Shown here: positions 11,276-23,089 of the stretch, in pieces
Position numbering within the stretch: position 1 is the stretch's first letter
How the letters are laid out: the number at the start of each line of letters is the position of its first letter
NCBI GenBank assembly: GCA_022578965.1
Contig: MU400630.1
Location: 1-64,000 of the forward strand
Direction: 5' to 3'
Source of the DNA: Xylaria sp. FL1777
Taxonomy: Eukaryota; Ascomycota; Sordariomycetes; Xylariales; Xylariaceae
Length of the DNA stretch: 64,000 bases
Notes under the pieces: model-generated
Seen by the model: only the letters and a program-made list of their open reading frames with translations
Told to the model about the DNA's origin: nothing
Database searches by the model: none
Position numbers and translations under genes: made by a program

Positions 11276-13178
11276 CCGTCTATACACACTACGAATGATA
11301 AGTGAGAGCTTACACGTATAATACTCTGATGCTAGTTCCATTATGAAGGAGAACTCAATGTAGCTGTGCAGCGGAGATTCTCGCGATGCGCTAAGCGGTA
11401 GTACATACATGTATGTCTTACGCAGTAGCAGCCCTCAAAATCCCTCTTGATGTACTGTTGTGTACAACTGACTGACACTACCGGTACTACGCAGCTATTG
11501 CTGGATATACTAGGTACGTATATCTTGTAGAAGAGAGGTAACAAAAACGCAGGTTTGGTCAATGAGAAACAACGAGAGGGGGAAAAGGTTGACCCCTTAC
11601 ATATAATAATAGTACATGTAGTAGTCTACTATCCTCTGCTGTCTAATGCCTCTGTCTAGTATAGACCGCCCACGCATACTGCCTCGACATTTCCGGAGGC
11701 GGCGTGCCTCGACTATATTACCTATATAGATACCGGTAGTCTGTGCGGCCGACCTCGGACAGGGCGGCGGGTCGTTCATGGCTTGGAAGCGCCTGTACTG
11801 GTCTGCGTGGTATGTTTCTGAAGGGGATCGACCACGGCAACTGTTAGAGCGGCTATCCATTCCAGAGTTCCGTTCGGCTCAGTGTGGTTATTGTACTGTC
11901 TATTCTAAAGGGCGAATAACGAACGTATACGAAATCTGGAGTAGTATAGACCTCGCTACCTAATGCCTTACCGCGTACATAGTAAATCAGCCGATCTGGC
12001 TTGGCTTCCCGCAGCCCGAAACCGTCAAGCCAGCCCGCAGTATATCTTACCGGTATCTGGGTGGTGTATACGCAGAACAGGCAACCCCCCCACGGTTCTC
12101 TGCAGCATCACATGGAGTACTTACATGTATGTACATGCATGCACGGAGGGCGTCTAACGGTAGGCTAATGAGTCGGCGGACAGTATGAAGTTAAGGCAAA
12201 GAGGTATGCAATGCGCGTGCTACGTGGCAATCAGTGTAGCAGGTCGTTTGCGATACGCCTCCTTGCCTCGTCGAACGCACCCGGCAGGAAACTGGCACCT
12301 TAGGTACTGATCGACCAAAATCGTGGAATGATGCTCTCAGGGGCTAGTTGGCCACCGCGCCGTCGCCTTGGTATCTGGGTAGGTACTCTTGGATCTATGT
12401 AGGTATAGGGATAAAAATGTATAAGTTTACTTACTAGTGTGTAGATGTATGTATGTAAGCTTAGCACTTATTACTTAGTTTCCATAGCACACTCTCACGA
12501 CTAACCTCTTGTCTCTGGTCGTCTAGAAGTCTAGCCCTGCTCCCTCGTGGCCGAGGTGTCCAAGCGAGCGCATGGAAATTTTAGCGGATAACCAACGAAG
12601 TTCGCACAGCTAGGGTATACAGGTCTTCTATAAGTAGTACCCCAATGTCGTATTATAGTCTCGCTTATAACCACATTCAACGAAGGAAAAGAAAGGAGCG
12701 ACTCTTGATTGAGCGTGTCTAGCGTAAGGACATGCTAGAGTAAATCTATTAGAGATTCTGGCCGGTCGAGGTCGAGACTTATCTCTAGGCCAGGCAATTT
12801 GGAGTTAGTTTCGACTTTACTGCGCTCGGGATAAGAGCCGATGACATGGCATCTTACAACGGATTATCAGATATCAGTCCTGTCTGCTTGCTAGCTCGTT
12901 GAATCCAAACAGGTTATTATAATTATACAACAGCCTCATACACTGGCCGCGTATCTTCGCGTTATGTGTTCAATTTCCTATTTATAGAAAGCTGACGTCG
13001 GGGATTCCTGTACAGTCGTGGATGACATTGCTCTATACTAATTAAAACGAGCCTGGCAGTTTAGAGGCCGCATTATCAGGGTCTCACGATCATGTGTTGA
13101 ATAAGTGGGATATGGTAAGTTGTGTTGGGGGTTTCTCTACGGGAGAAAACCCTCGTATGGATGCTTAGGTTAGATTAA

Positions 13179-13300
13179 CTGTTAGAATTCTAGAAAGGAA
13201 CATATATATAAGTACACAGGACTATACAGGAACACAGGACTATATAGGAAAAGCTCCTTTATTTTCATTAGGAGTAGGTAGCAATAGAAGCAAGGCATCC
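13179..13300 (+). repeat. possible Copia-type LTR fragment
   Basis: The sequence opens with TGTTAGAATTC, the usual TGTTAGAA-type start of fungal Copia LTRs, and contains TATATATAAG that could serve as a TATA element, followed by a tandem ACAGGACTATA word (about 13217-13252). No matching TTCTAACA end and no target duplication were found, so at best this is a truncated solo LTR. Confidence 0.3.
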
Positions 13301-13627
13301 AAGACAGTAAAGCAACAGGTTCTTGCAGCTAAAACTAATCACAAGAACAACCTCAGAATCTTGAATAGAGATATCCTGGCGCGAAAAGGAAGCTCTACTT
13401 TGGGTACGACCTTCTAAGAGTACAGATGTCCGGCAACCTCTTAATATAAGCTATAATCCGCTGTGTTGAGGCCTGGGGAGTGGACGGATAGTCATGTATA
13501 TCTAGTCCAAGACATAGACAGGCCCAAGATTTATCAAGGGTTCCATGCGTTAGAAGTAGAAAATGCTAGGAGCCCAATAAACATTTTTGCTCTAGAGAAT
13601 GGCGCTAATCATGCATGTTATACTTTT

Positions 13628-15157
13628 CTATAATTCCTCTTTGAAGAACTCCTCCTCGCTGCCTTCGCCCTCATCTTTGGCGGCCGCGTTGTCCTCTTTC
13701 CCCCCATTTCTCTGGCTGCCACTTTCGCTCTCTCCGTCATCGTCTATAATCCCAACTAATTCTCTGTTGTTACCCGGCAACTCGACCATCTTGAGCTGCC
13801 AACCTCGATCGCCAGCTAGTTTCTGGATTTCCTTTCTCAAGTTCTCAATGATTTCGGGGCTGAGATCCAACTCTTGGAGCTGCTCCTCAGTCATGATATT
13901 GACCTCGCCGCCTTCATCTTTGCCAGTCGCTGATGCAATAATTTCAACGAGCTTCTCGAGGCCACCACCACTGTCACTGTGGAAATTCCTGGGTGGTGAT
14001 AGCTTCGGGGCGTCTTTACCATCCTCGCCCTTACCGAGGATTCGTCGACCACCAACTACAACGCCGCCGATGACGATGGGGGATTTGGCTGCCTCCTTAG
14101 CACGGCCGACCATGGCAGCTTGTGCTTCCAGTGTTTTGCGCGCATGCCACTCGGCCTGGCCAGACTCTGATACGATGGCCCTGCAGCTGATTGTATTGGC
14201 CCTTTCTTCCTTGGGTGGCTGGAAGGCAACATCGACGCAGAGGCGCGGTGTGTTGACCAGCATCAGGTACGAGCATGTAGTTACCTCCTTAATCCAACCA
14301 ATGCGATCCTGGGTGCTATCGGGGCTGCAGTGGTACTGTATTTCTATGGTGCGCTCGCGGCCGGTCAGATCACAAATGGTGCCATCACCCATCCTCTGCA
14401 CCAGATACCGTTGGTCACCCTTGACTTGCAGGTCGGTGTTTGGTGGTGCTGGGGTGGCAGCACCGGTGCCGGGACGAGGTTCCTGGCCATCTTTTTCGCG
14501 CTGCTGTTGCTGCTGCTGGCCACGGCGCGGGGGACGCGAGGCCACGTGAGGATCGGGAACCCTGCCGAGAACATATTCGGCCGTATTGACATCGCGCATG
14601 GGGGGGCCGCTCTTGACACTCGACGCGATGGCATGGAACTGAACGACATCCTGACCGTAGCAGAAGCGATAGCTCCACCAGCCCGACATATAATATAAAC
14701 ACGTGCCGTCCAGCTCGTTGATCAAGTCCCAGCCATGGGCCGAGGCCCGTGCCAGTTCGCGTGCCTCCTCAGCCTTGGCTAATTCGGTAGCGGTCTTGTT
14801 CGGAGCGGGGACGGGCTCGATGACGGGGATGGCGCAGAGGTAACGGTGCGGCGGCATACTCATGACCTCGTACGATTCGGCGGCAGCGCGATCACGATCC
14901 CCGACAGCAGCAGCGCGGGCCGGGTCGGCAGGGGCGATATCGGACTGGCTGGCAAGTCCGGCATTGTAGCCGGGGTGGACAGCGTCGGGGCTGTCGAGAA
15001 GGGCGCGGGCGTCGGATTCGGAGATATAGGTGTCGGAAATGACGACCTCGAACTGGGGATAGGCGAGGAGATCGTGGTGGACGCTGAAGCCGGGTTGGCG
15101 AGCTTGACAGAGCTGCGTCCAGGCCCAGGCCACGGCGAGCGAAGGAAGACGGCGCAT
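13628..15157 (-). CDS. YOS9: Yos9/OS-9 ER lectin, MRH domain
   Basis: Single-exon gene, 509 aa. Yos9/OS-9 is the ER lumenal lectin that reads trimmed N-glycans on misfolded glycoproteins and hands them to the Hrd1 ERAD ligase. A hydrophobic N terminus (residues 1-18, up to CQA) is a likely signal peptide. The mannose-6-phosphate receptor homology domain lies at about 153-307 with six cysteines (C153, C166, C262, C277, C295, C307) and the WW pair W160-W161. Q169, R267, E291 and Y297 occupy the sugar-binding Q/R/E/Y positions; the spacing R-24-E-6-Y is the same as in human OS-9. A poly-Gln insert (about 214-219) interrupts the domain. The protein ends EEEFFKEEL; the terminal KEEL resembles an HDEL-type retrieval signal. 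One candidate glycosylation site lies near N119. Confidence 0.93.
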   Translation of the reverse strand: MRRLPSLAVAWAWTQLCQARQPGFSVHHDLLAYPQFEVVISDTYISESDARALLDSPDAVHPGYNAGLASQSDIAPADPARAAAVGDRDRAAAESYEVMSMPPHRYLCAIPVIEPVPAPNKTATELAKAEEARELARASAHGWDLINELDGTCLYYMSGWWSYRFCYGQDVVQFHAIASSVKSGPPMRDVNTAEYVLGRVPDPHVASRPPRRGQQQQQQREKDGQEPRPGTGAATPAPPNTDLQVKGDQRYLVQRMGDGTICDLTGRERTIEIQYHCSPDSTQDRIGWIKEVTTCSYLMLVNTPRLCVDVAFQPPKEERANTISCRAIVSESGQAEWHARKTLEAQAAMVGRAKEAAKSPIVIGGVVVGGRRILGKGEDGKDAPKLSPPRNFHSDSGGGLEKLVEIIASATGKDEGGEVNIMTEEQLQELDLSPEIIENLRKEIQKLAGDRGWQLKMVELPGNNRELVGIIDDDGESESGSQRNGGKEDNAAAKDEGEGSEEEFFKEEL

Positions 15158-15605
15158 TGTGCCGCACTAGTTGGGATGATATCACATGGACAACGCGATG
15201 CTGCGGTTGGAAGTGTTAAGGCGGTCAGTCTGTCTATCTTAGCTGCGAGACGTGTTGTTGGCTGCAATTTGGATTGGTTGGGTAGATATGTATATACTTA
15301 GAGGTAAATGGTGTTTTCGATGTGGGACAATACCTATACCGGGACTCTGCTCTATCAGGATACCTACCTAGCACGTAGGTAAAGATATGTAGATACAAGT
15401 TTGAATGATGTAGGTACATAGGTAGGTATGTACATACATACTACCTATAGTCTGCCTACATAGTAGGTAGTACCTAGGTAAGGTACACGACAACTGGTAA
15501 TTTACTTACCTACGTGTAAGTATATATGCCGTCTGGAATAGTAGATAGGTGGCATCATCCAGTCGGAACCGGTCGGAGGTGACAAGGACCGATGCTCCGA
15601 GCACT

Positions 15606-15901
15606 TTGTGGCCAAAAGTCTAGACCATGCTTAAAAATTAAGCACAGTGTATCTATTTACCACTTACGGTAAGTCCTTTCCAATTAGGAAAGAAATGTCC
15701 ACTTTCGCCAGACCGCTAATAGCTTGGCAACTCACGTTTCGGCCTAATATCAATCTGCAAAGTAAAATATACGTTAATTTCGGACCGTTAGCAGTCCGGC
15801 AAAATTAAACCTTCTTTTCCTAATTAGGAAGTGCTTACCGTAAGTGGTAAATAGATACACTGTACTTAATTTTGAAGCATGGTCCAGATTTTTGGCCACA
15901 A
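15606..15901. mobile_element. 296-bp foldback/MITE-like palindromic element
   Basis: Positions 15606-15695 match the reverse complement of 15811-15901 with few mismatches, from the terminal TTGTGGCC inward. The symmetry continues, more weakly, into the middle (about 15696-15745 against 15755-15810), so nearly the whole unit can fold into one hairpin. Most arm differences are C/T or G/A. No convincing target duplication flanks it, so the superfamily is unknown. It has no coding capacity and behaves like a non-autonomous inverted-repeat element. Confidence 0.8.
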
Positions 15902-16272
15902 CCTACGTACCTACCAACTTACTTAACCTTTAACCTCAATCTAAACTACATACCTACTTTATGTCTCAGTAGTAAAACTCCAAATACAACGGGTGTGACG
16001 GCGTAGTCTACGTAAATGTATTGCGTCCAATCGCTACCTAAAAAAAAAAACTAAAAAAAAACGCCTATCTCGACGCACCGCCACCGCAGTCAGTCATTAG
16101 AAACGCCTACGTTGCACAATGGTCTACAATCTTCTTCGTTGTCTCCTTGGTGCCTACTTACATGATAGGAGGTAGGTAGTATTTATCCCTTGATAGATCC
16201 CCAGCAAATCTACATATGTAGTATACTATCTATGCTACATACATATATACTGTAAACCCGCCGCATGATAAA

Positions 16273-16372
16273 GAGGTAGAGGTAGAGGTAGAGACAGAGA
16301 CAGAGACAGAGATGAGAGGGAGAGAGGGAGAGAGGGAGAGAGGGCGAGATCGAGAGAGAGAAAGAGAGAGTT
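16273..16372. repeat. GA-rich compound microsatellite
   Basis: Successive runs of GAGGTA, GACAGA, GAGGGA and GA units on the plus strand, all purine-rich. Intergenic. Confidence 0.85.
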
Positions 16373-17564
16373 ATCACTACCCAAGGCATCATCCACTTCT
16401 GCAGAACTGTCTGTACTCGCTCAGGCATGCATCTACCGTACACATCTGGTCATCAACCTACTACGTAGTGTACCAGTACACACAGCCTGCAGCAATAACA
16501 AGTCACATTGCGACCTCCTCGACGCATTGCTTATCAGTTTGGCGCAGTGGTTGCATCCGCGGCGGCATTGCTACCCCCGCCATGCCATCCTCTCCGCGTC
16601 TCGCCCGACTATTCACACCCAATTGGGCCTCTTCAACGCACACTACTATGCCAGATTCTTCTCAGCTCGACTCAAGCAGGCCAAGTGGCCGTGCTTGGCT
16701 CTCTGGCCGGCTATCTATAGTACGTTTGGGCCTCATGCAACCTCGGGATATATCGCCCACAGATTCATGCGATCTCGGGGAGATAATCCCAAGCGGAGGG
16801 CATAAGGTCAGACTGCCGTTCGCTATTTGAGCTGTCGTGCCTGTATCCTCTCTATCAGGTCGGTATGCTGCGATGGAGTTGGTTCCAGAGCACTGTCACT
16901 TCTCCTCTTTGGAGACCCTTGTCGGCGGCCATCGTCATCGCCATCTATCGTCATGGGTCGCGTTTGTGGTGCTCAGGCTGAAACGTCGTATACCTATAGT
17001 AATGCAAGCCTGTATAATTGTACAGTACGTGTACAACCACCAAAAAGGCTGCAGTCCAACCCGGTGCTGCAACGTCGAAGATGGTTGGTTGTCAAAACTT
17101 GGGCGACGGAAGCGCCCGGGATTTCTCGACAGTCGAATTTCTCCTTCAACCCTGCTACGCCCGGCTTCTTACGCGCGGGACCTAAGTACGCATGTGTGCT
17201 GACCGATCGTCTCGTCTACTGTACAGCCGATCACCCTTTTCTTCACCGACGCCGTTCCACAGCTACCTATACGATAATGCGAACGACGCATTCTACTAGC
17301 AGCCGATCAGCTTGCCTTTCCTCTCTCCACCTTTGTGATCCTCCCACTCCGCCTTCCTCCCATGGTTAGTTACCTAGTTCGCTGACTTGCCCTTTTCATG
17401 GCATGCATCGAGCGCATTGATAACTAGTCAGCCTAAGGGGGTGTAGAATTTAATGATATACCGGTATCTGTCTCAAGCCCGGGGCCTTTGGTAAATTATA
17501 GCATTACGGGACGTTCTCGAGTCATCTCTTGATGAAATCGGGCAAAGCCGGGCAAGCTGACGAT

Positions 17565-17625
17565 GTATGTATGTATGTATGTATGTACTGCGTATGTATA
17601 GTATGTATGTACTGCGTATGTATGT
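17565..17625. repeat. (GTAT)n microsatellite
   Basis: GTAT tetranucleotides repeated, interrupted twice by an ACTGC word. Confidence 0.85.
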
Positions 17626-19711
17626 GTTTGTTGGCTCACACTCTGAGCGTCGCAGTGCAGATGACTCCAGACCCGTGACGTAAAGATAGCATTTTTCCCG
17701 TACCATCAATCGTCAAATGCTGTCTGCTTGGTGCACTTGTCCAAAGAGGCAACGGGCAAACCAGGCGCGAGGCTTCGCAGCTTTGGAGCCATGGGGAGAA
17801 GAGGCGCCAGCCTCTGCCGACCTCGCTGCCGTTCTTGCTTCGCTGCTACCACTGCAAAACACACAACTGCAGTCATCAGTCACCCAGTCCTGCTGCGACC
17901 CAGAAGGATCGTGGTCCACTCCAGACTTCCAGACGTCGACAGCCACTCAATAGCGTTTCGCGGAGCCCGCCTCACTTTGGGAGATTGGAGATTGGAGACT
18001 AGAGACTAGAAGATTGGGACAACTCATCGCAGCATCCAACATGGCTTGCCTTGGCCACCCGCGGCACCGTCCCGGATTCGCTAACATCCAGCCCAAACAA
18101 GGACTAGGCTCCCTAGAAACCCCCGGTTGAAGACCCATGTCATGCACCTTTCCTCGAGAAAGACGATGGCCACGAGGTTTCTCCTTGAAGGCGCTGCCCC
18201 CTTCGTTGGGCGAATGCCATTTGTTAGAGCGCTGCAGTGTGGAATGGAATACCTACATACGTACGTAGGTATTGCCTCCAGCATTTTGATAGGCCCTCGA
18301 ACATGGTCTTTGCAGTTTGGCCATCTGCTTCTGCCCCATGCACGAAATTGGAACAACTTTAGTACTGCCGGCAGCGACTAAGTACTGTACTTAGTAAGAC
18401 GATTGCCAACATATTTGTTTCTTGAGGGTTCAGGCATCAAACCAATCTTTCCTCCGTGGCGATCTAGGATTTCTACTCGTATTCACCAAGTTCGTTGTGA
18501 AGCCGAAGTATAAATCCGCATCCATAGGCTCATCTTCTTCGAGACGACCTGCATTGGGGAGCGGTATAATAGTAACAGTATGTATGACTCTCCCGACATG
18601 GTTACTTGTCAATCCATCTCTTGTCGGGCAATATGCACCACGGCGGCATGCGCCTCTGTCTGTACATATCTGTGCTGTGTAAGTAAAGTATGGTAGTAGG
18701 TAGCGTATTGACGTTGCAGGACCGTAAGATTCCTATTCGAGGCAAGCTACACACCTCGCTCGCAAAGTGCATGCATGAATGAATGCACGAATGAATGCAC
18801 AGAGCATGCTACTCTACGCATATACATGAAAAGAGTCAGAGCAATGCCAATCGTGGCTTCGCACCATCAAGACGGGCCACACCACATTTCGTTCTTGTCT
18901 TTCTCTCTCGTCCTTTTCTGCACCTTGTCGAAGCATTTCCACAAACAACCTGCACGTCCTATTCCGGGATATGCAACGCTGCCCATGAACGATCAACGCA
19001 AATCACCTCTTGGACAACTTGGTGTGTAGTGACCTGGCTGGCTTCTGGAGCCATACACATACACGTGTACGCTGTATGATGTACCAAACCACCATTCGGA
19101 AGTGCTAGCGTGTTTGCGGTTGGCATTCTTGACGTGACCCAATTCATGGTGCTTACACTACATGGACTTACATTACATGGACCCCGGCAACCTCCTCTCC
19201 CCCCCAGCAGCTCCCCCCAGCTCCCCCCAGCTGACCAACTTACAAAGCCAAGAGACCGATCTGAGCTTTATAAATTAGATGGATCTTTTGCCCAGTGGGA
19301 GACGTGATGGGCCTGCATACCTGGCCCACCGCCACGCATGCGCCAAAGCCTCATACCTGACTGACTGGTGGTACTTAACGCGCCTTCTTCTCGTCGAGGC
19401 CGTCGTAGTTGTCTCGCCTGTAGTAGACGTTCGTGTTTCTCTTCTTCCCCGTCGTTTTCTTCTCTTGATCCATCCACGCCCACAGGGGGTTCCATCCTTG
19501 TTGCGAAACATACCCACATACTTAGACGAGGACAGCTGATTCCACTGTTGCTGTCCTTACCCACTCTCCCCAGACTTCTGGAAAGCAGGGTTGCCTTGTG
19601 GAAGAAATAGCCAGAGACAGAAAGTGAAAGTGAAGCAACGATAGCTCTCATCTGACTAGCGCTCTTGCATATAGCTATTTTGAACCTAGATGAGGTGACC
19701 AAACCGGCGTC

Positions 19712-21887
19712 ATGAACCAACTTCCCAACTCGGAGCAGCTGGTGATTGAACGCTTGCGAGCTCAGCTCAAAAGTAAAGAGGAAGACCTCGAAAGAGCGAA
19801 ACAGCAGCTCTTCCAGCTACAGAACTCGGCCCGCCAGCCACAATTAACAACCCATTATTCAAGTCCAAGTATAGCAGAACGCTACACTAATGCACATGGT
19901 GACATTCAATTGTCTGTTGGGCCTGTAAGCCAAAGATCCGTTTCGTCAGGGAACACTGGCGGAAAGTCCCATAACCGTTGTCATGTCGACCCGCGAACCT
20001 CAGTAAGATGCTCTCATGTAACTCCGAGTGTCATGTTCTTGAGATTTGGCCGCCGATACTGACGAGTAGTAGCATCAGTACCAGATGGGTGACGAACCTT
20101 ACGCTCACGCTGTAAAACGACCACGCACCATGTCCCAGCAAACTCCCTCATCGCAGAAAATGGATCGCGCTGCCTCGAATCTGTCCACCAGGTCCGCTGG
20201 GCCCTTTACCGGCAGTATACCTGTATCACCTCCCCCGATATTCCAAGCGACCAGCCTGCAAGCAAAATCTTCAGAGCAAGGCAACTATTTGATCCATGGG
20301 AGCCTAATGGCCTCGCAATCATTTGCCAACCTAGTACAACAGATCCCAGCCGACAATCAGCAGCAACAGCAGCATGGAATATCCGCCCTCTCGGATATGA
20401 GATCTCTCCCTACAGGTGTTTTGGTTGACCCTGCCGTCTGGTTGGCGGCACATGAAGATACCTCTCCTGATTTCGCTGTACCATTCTCTAGCGCTTCTCA
20501 TCAAGGCGATATAGATGTCTCGAACCCAAATATGAGTGTTTGCGGTTCAATGACGTCTGGCACTACATATGATAACACCGCTCCCATGACGCGACAGAAC
20601 AGCCAATTTGATGGCCACTCCGTTGCAGGCGGAGTATGTATGCTTAGCATGGGCTCCCAAATGTCGCAAGGCCAGGGCACATATTTCACCGACTGCTCTC
20701 AGCAGACTGCCGAGTACTGCGATACATCTTCATTTCTCGGGAAGCCGTCTTCTCGTGAAGATGCCCTCTTCGCCGTCGGTTCAAGCTTGACACCACTTTC
20801 GGGACACCACTACGCATCGACCACATCAAATGATGGGCTACTGGTGTCGCCAGACATGGAACGATCGCTCTCGAGCACGAGCACCACCAGCGCCAGGTCG
20901 ACGTCCTCATCCCTTAGTGCTCGTGCCAAGGATACTTTGAAGCAGCAGAACCACCGCGCCCAAAATGCACCTCTCAAGCCGAAGCCGTCAATCGATGAGA
21001 ACAAGATCGAGCCACTCTCGGATGAGAAGAACGATGGTAAAGCCGTCATCACTAAAACGAAGTATGTTCGGCCGAGGCAACCTAAAGTATTTTGTGAACT
21101 ATGTGACGAGCACAAGGAAGGATTTCGCGGTGAACATGAGCTGCGTCGCCACAAGGATGCCAAACATCAGACCCTTGTCAAGAAATTCATCTGTGTTGAC
21201 CCCCAAGAGCTTGGTCTGCCTGTTAATGTCCAGGTTGTAAATCCCCTGTCCAAATGCAAGGCCTGCAAAGCGCAGAAGAAATACGGGGCATACTATAATG
21301 CAGCGGCACATCTCCGACGCACGCACTTCAAAGAGAAGCCATCCCGATGCAAAAACAGGAATTCAGGCGCAAATGGTGGCGATGACGACAAGCGCGGTGG
21401 CAAGGGTGGCGGCGACTGGCCATCTATGCACGAGCTGAAGAACTGGATGAGGGAGTTGTACGTGCGGCAAGACGAGCTGCGGCCTAAAGAAGATGAGGAT
21501 GCGGACGAAGAGATGGACAATGTCCAGCCCTTCTTCGGTGATGCCGAAGTGAGCTCCAGCGTCGCCGGAAGCGCGTCCTCGAGCTTTGACTCTCCCGGTC
21601 TGACCAATGTTGAGTACAGCTTCCCAAATCCACTGACGATCAACACAATCAACGCGGACATGGTATATATGAGTGCTATGCCCCTCTCCTCGGCGGATTT
21701 CACCTTCAATGGATCTCCAAATATGCCTCTCGCTTTTAACACGGATATGACAACATACCCGACAGTGGGTCATATGAATCCGTTGAGTTCAACTGTGTCT
21801 TCATCCACAACAGTGACACCCCTGACCGTCTTTAACGACACGCAACAACATCACTATGACAATACCGGCTATCAGTATACCGCCTAG
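19712..21887 (+). CDS. C2H2 zinc-finger protein, probable transcription factor
   Basis: Two exons, 19712-20002 and 20079-21887, joined across a 76-nt intron (GTAAGA...CAG, phase 0), encode 699 aa. Residues 1-40 form a short coiled coil (LVIERLRAQLKSKEEDLERAKQQL). A long Ser/Gln-rich region follows, with a poly-Gln run near 190-195. Two C2H2 units lie at about 436-460 (C436, C439, H455, H460; CELCDEHKEGFRGEHELRRH) and 490-513 (C490, C493, H508, H513; CKACKAQKKYGAYYNAAAHLRRTH). This pair, with the KYGAYYNAAAHLRR block, is typical of a conserved but poorly studied fungal C2H2 group. The basic KRPR near residue 110 may be an NLS. The C-terminal 180 residues are acidic, then Ser/Thr-rich, like activation regions. 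DNA-binding function is inferred. Confidence 0.87.
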
Positions 21888-22684
21888 TTCCCATAGCACC
21901 TAGTTCTCAGCTGACCGCCGCAACGAACACGTCAGACGAGATTGTGCCATCGTCAGAGGAAGATAAATCCGAAGACAAAAAGGAAAAAACGGAAACAGAA
22001 AAATAGTTTCTTCTATTTCTTTTATTTCTCATTTCTTTTTTTTTTTTTCCTTTCAAAGCCTCCTTATCAATGGGCTCTCTTACGAGCATGATAGAGCTTA
22101 TTCGGGTAACCTCACGACGCCTAACGACCACAAATTATGTACCATGGGCGACCGTGGACTCTTGCACTTTTCTGCTTAATGCCCTTTTATTGCTATTATG
22201 GTTGCCATTTCGTCAAACAGCTCCGTTCACGTTCATAGTTCCGCATTTCTGGGCATGCCATGCACGGTATTTATTAATTAGCTCACAATCGAATTCTCCT
22301 GCAAAACGAAAAAGAAGAAAAGAAAAAAAAAAAAAAGAGTGAGCGGGTTGGGTTGTGAGCTTACGTTTTTGACTGCCCACCGACAAGCCTCTCTAGCCTA
22401 GGCTTTCCAGCATTCTCGATCTGTACTAATTCGAACGTTGTATGCGACTTCAGGACGCAACTACATATCTGCGCCCCTCTTCTAGATTATTCGGTCGCCA
22501 CATACTCTCTCGTAGGGTAGGGTAGGGAAGGGGATCAGGCCAGTGGGTAATGGGATCAAGTTCTCCCCTAATTTCATGATGCGATGCATCTGTAAGCTCG
22601 TTTCATGGCGGTGTCACTTACATTAATGCACGAGGAACGGCGCTATCACCAAAGGAGATAGTTCATGACCCGGAGTGGTTTTTT

Positions 22685-22686
<2 letters not shown>

Positions 22687-22718
<32 letters not shown>

Positions 22719-22950
22719 TCTTTTGTTTTTTGTGGGAATAGGTGTTAATAGCATGTAGACTGGGTTGGGTTNNNNNNNNNNGTTTTTCTGACCTTTTTCT
22801 GACCGTTGCGTCGTGCTTTGCCCGTTCTGTTTTTTTTTTTTTGTTTGTTGTGGGGGGGGGGGGGGGGGGGGGGCCCCCCCCCGTGAGGGGTGTGGTTTCT
22901 TTTGATGTGTGTGGGAATAGGTGATAAGAGCATGTAGACTGGGTTGGGTT
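22687..22950. other. assembly gap with duplicated low-quality flanks
   Basis: Ten Ns occupy 22772-22781. The 55 bases before the gap (22717-22771) recur after it at 22896-22950 with a few mismatches, including the word GCATGTAGACTGGGTTGGGTT. Each copy is preceded by a long G run (22687-22716 and 22852-22873), the second followed by a C run. This looks like two contig ends that overlap but were scaffolded side by side, with poor base quality, and not like a biological duplication. Confidence 0.85.
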
Positions 22951-23047
22951 TGCTTCAGAAGCGTGGAGTTACGGTACGGTCAACCAACTGAACAGGAAAG
23001 AAAATGGAGGAGCCGGGGAGGTTTCATGGCCGACAAAAGGGTATCGC

Positions 23048-23048
<1 letters not shown>

Positions 23049-23087
<39 letters not shown>
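23049..23087. repeat. (TA)n(TG)n microsatellite
   Basis: TATATATATA followed by a long TG run, intergenic. Confidence 0.85.

Positions 23088-23089
<2 letters not shown>

Larger units (their letters stand above)
10002..13627. other. 3.6-kb gene-less intergenic region
   Basis: Open frames here are short, overlap on both strands and match no family I recognise. The stretch contains TACCTACC/TAGGTAGG clusters at about 10770-10850 and 12380-12410, a TG/TA microsatellite at about 11252-11275, and a possible LTR fragment at 13179. A tRNA A-box-like word near 12548 lacks a credible B box and was not called. It presumably carries the promoter of the centrosomin-motif gene and the 3' end of YOS9. Confidence 0.5.
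15158..19711. other. 4.5-kb gene-less region between YOS9 and the C2H2 gene
   Basis: No open frame here shows a recognisable family or consistent coding structure. It holds TACCTAGG-type clusters (15360-15490), the palindromic element at 15606-15901, a GA-rich microsatellite (16273-16372), a GTAT microsatellite (17565-17625) and a 12-bp tandem of AGCTCCCCCC type (about 19200-19235). The divergent YOS9 and C2H2 genes share this as upstream sequence. Confidence 0.5.

Noticed and set aside
12546..12620. A tRNA gene (A-box-like GTGGCCGAGGTG)
   Set aside because: No acceptor-stem pairing and no acceptable B box follow at the right distance.
15606..15901. The palindrome as a transcription terminator or replication origin
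   Set aside because: Its length, arm identity and C/T-type arm differences fit an inverted-repeat transposon far better, and nothing nearby suggests an origin.
16312..17369. Overlapping open frames of 120-180 codons on the plus strand
   Set aside because: Three frames overlap with no domain, they run through a GA microsatellite, and no splice model joins them sensibly.
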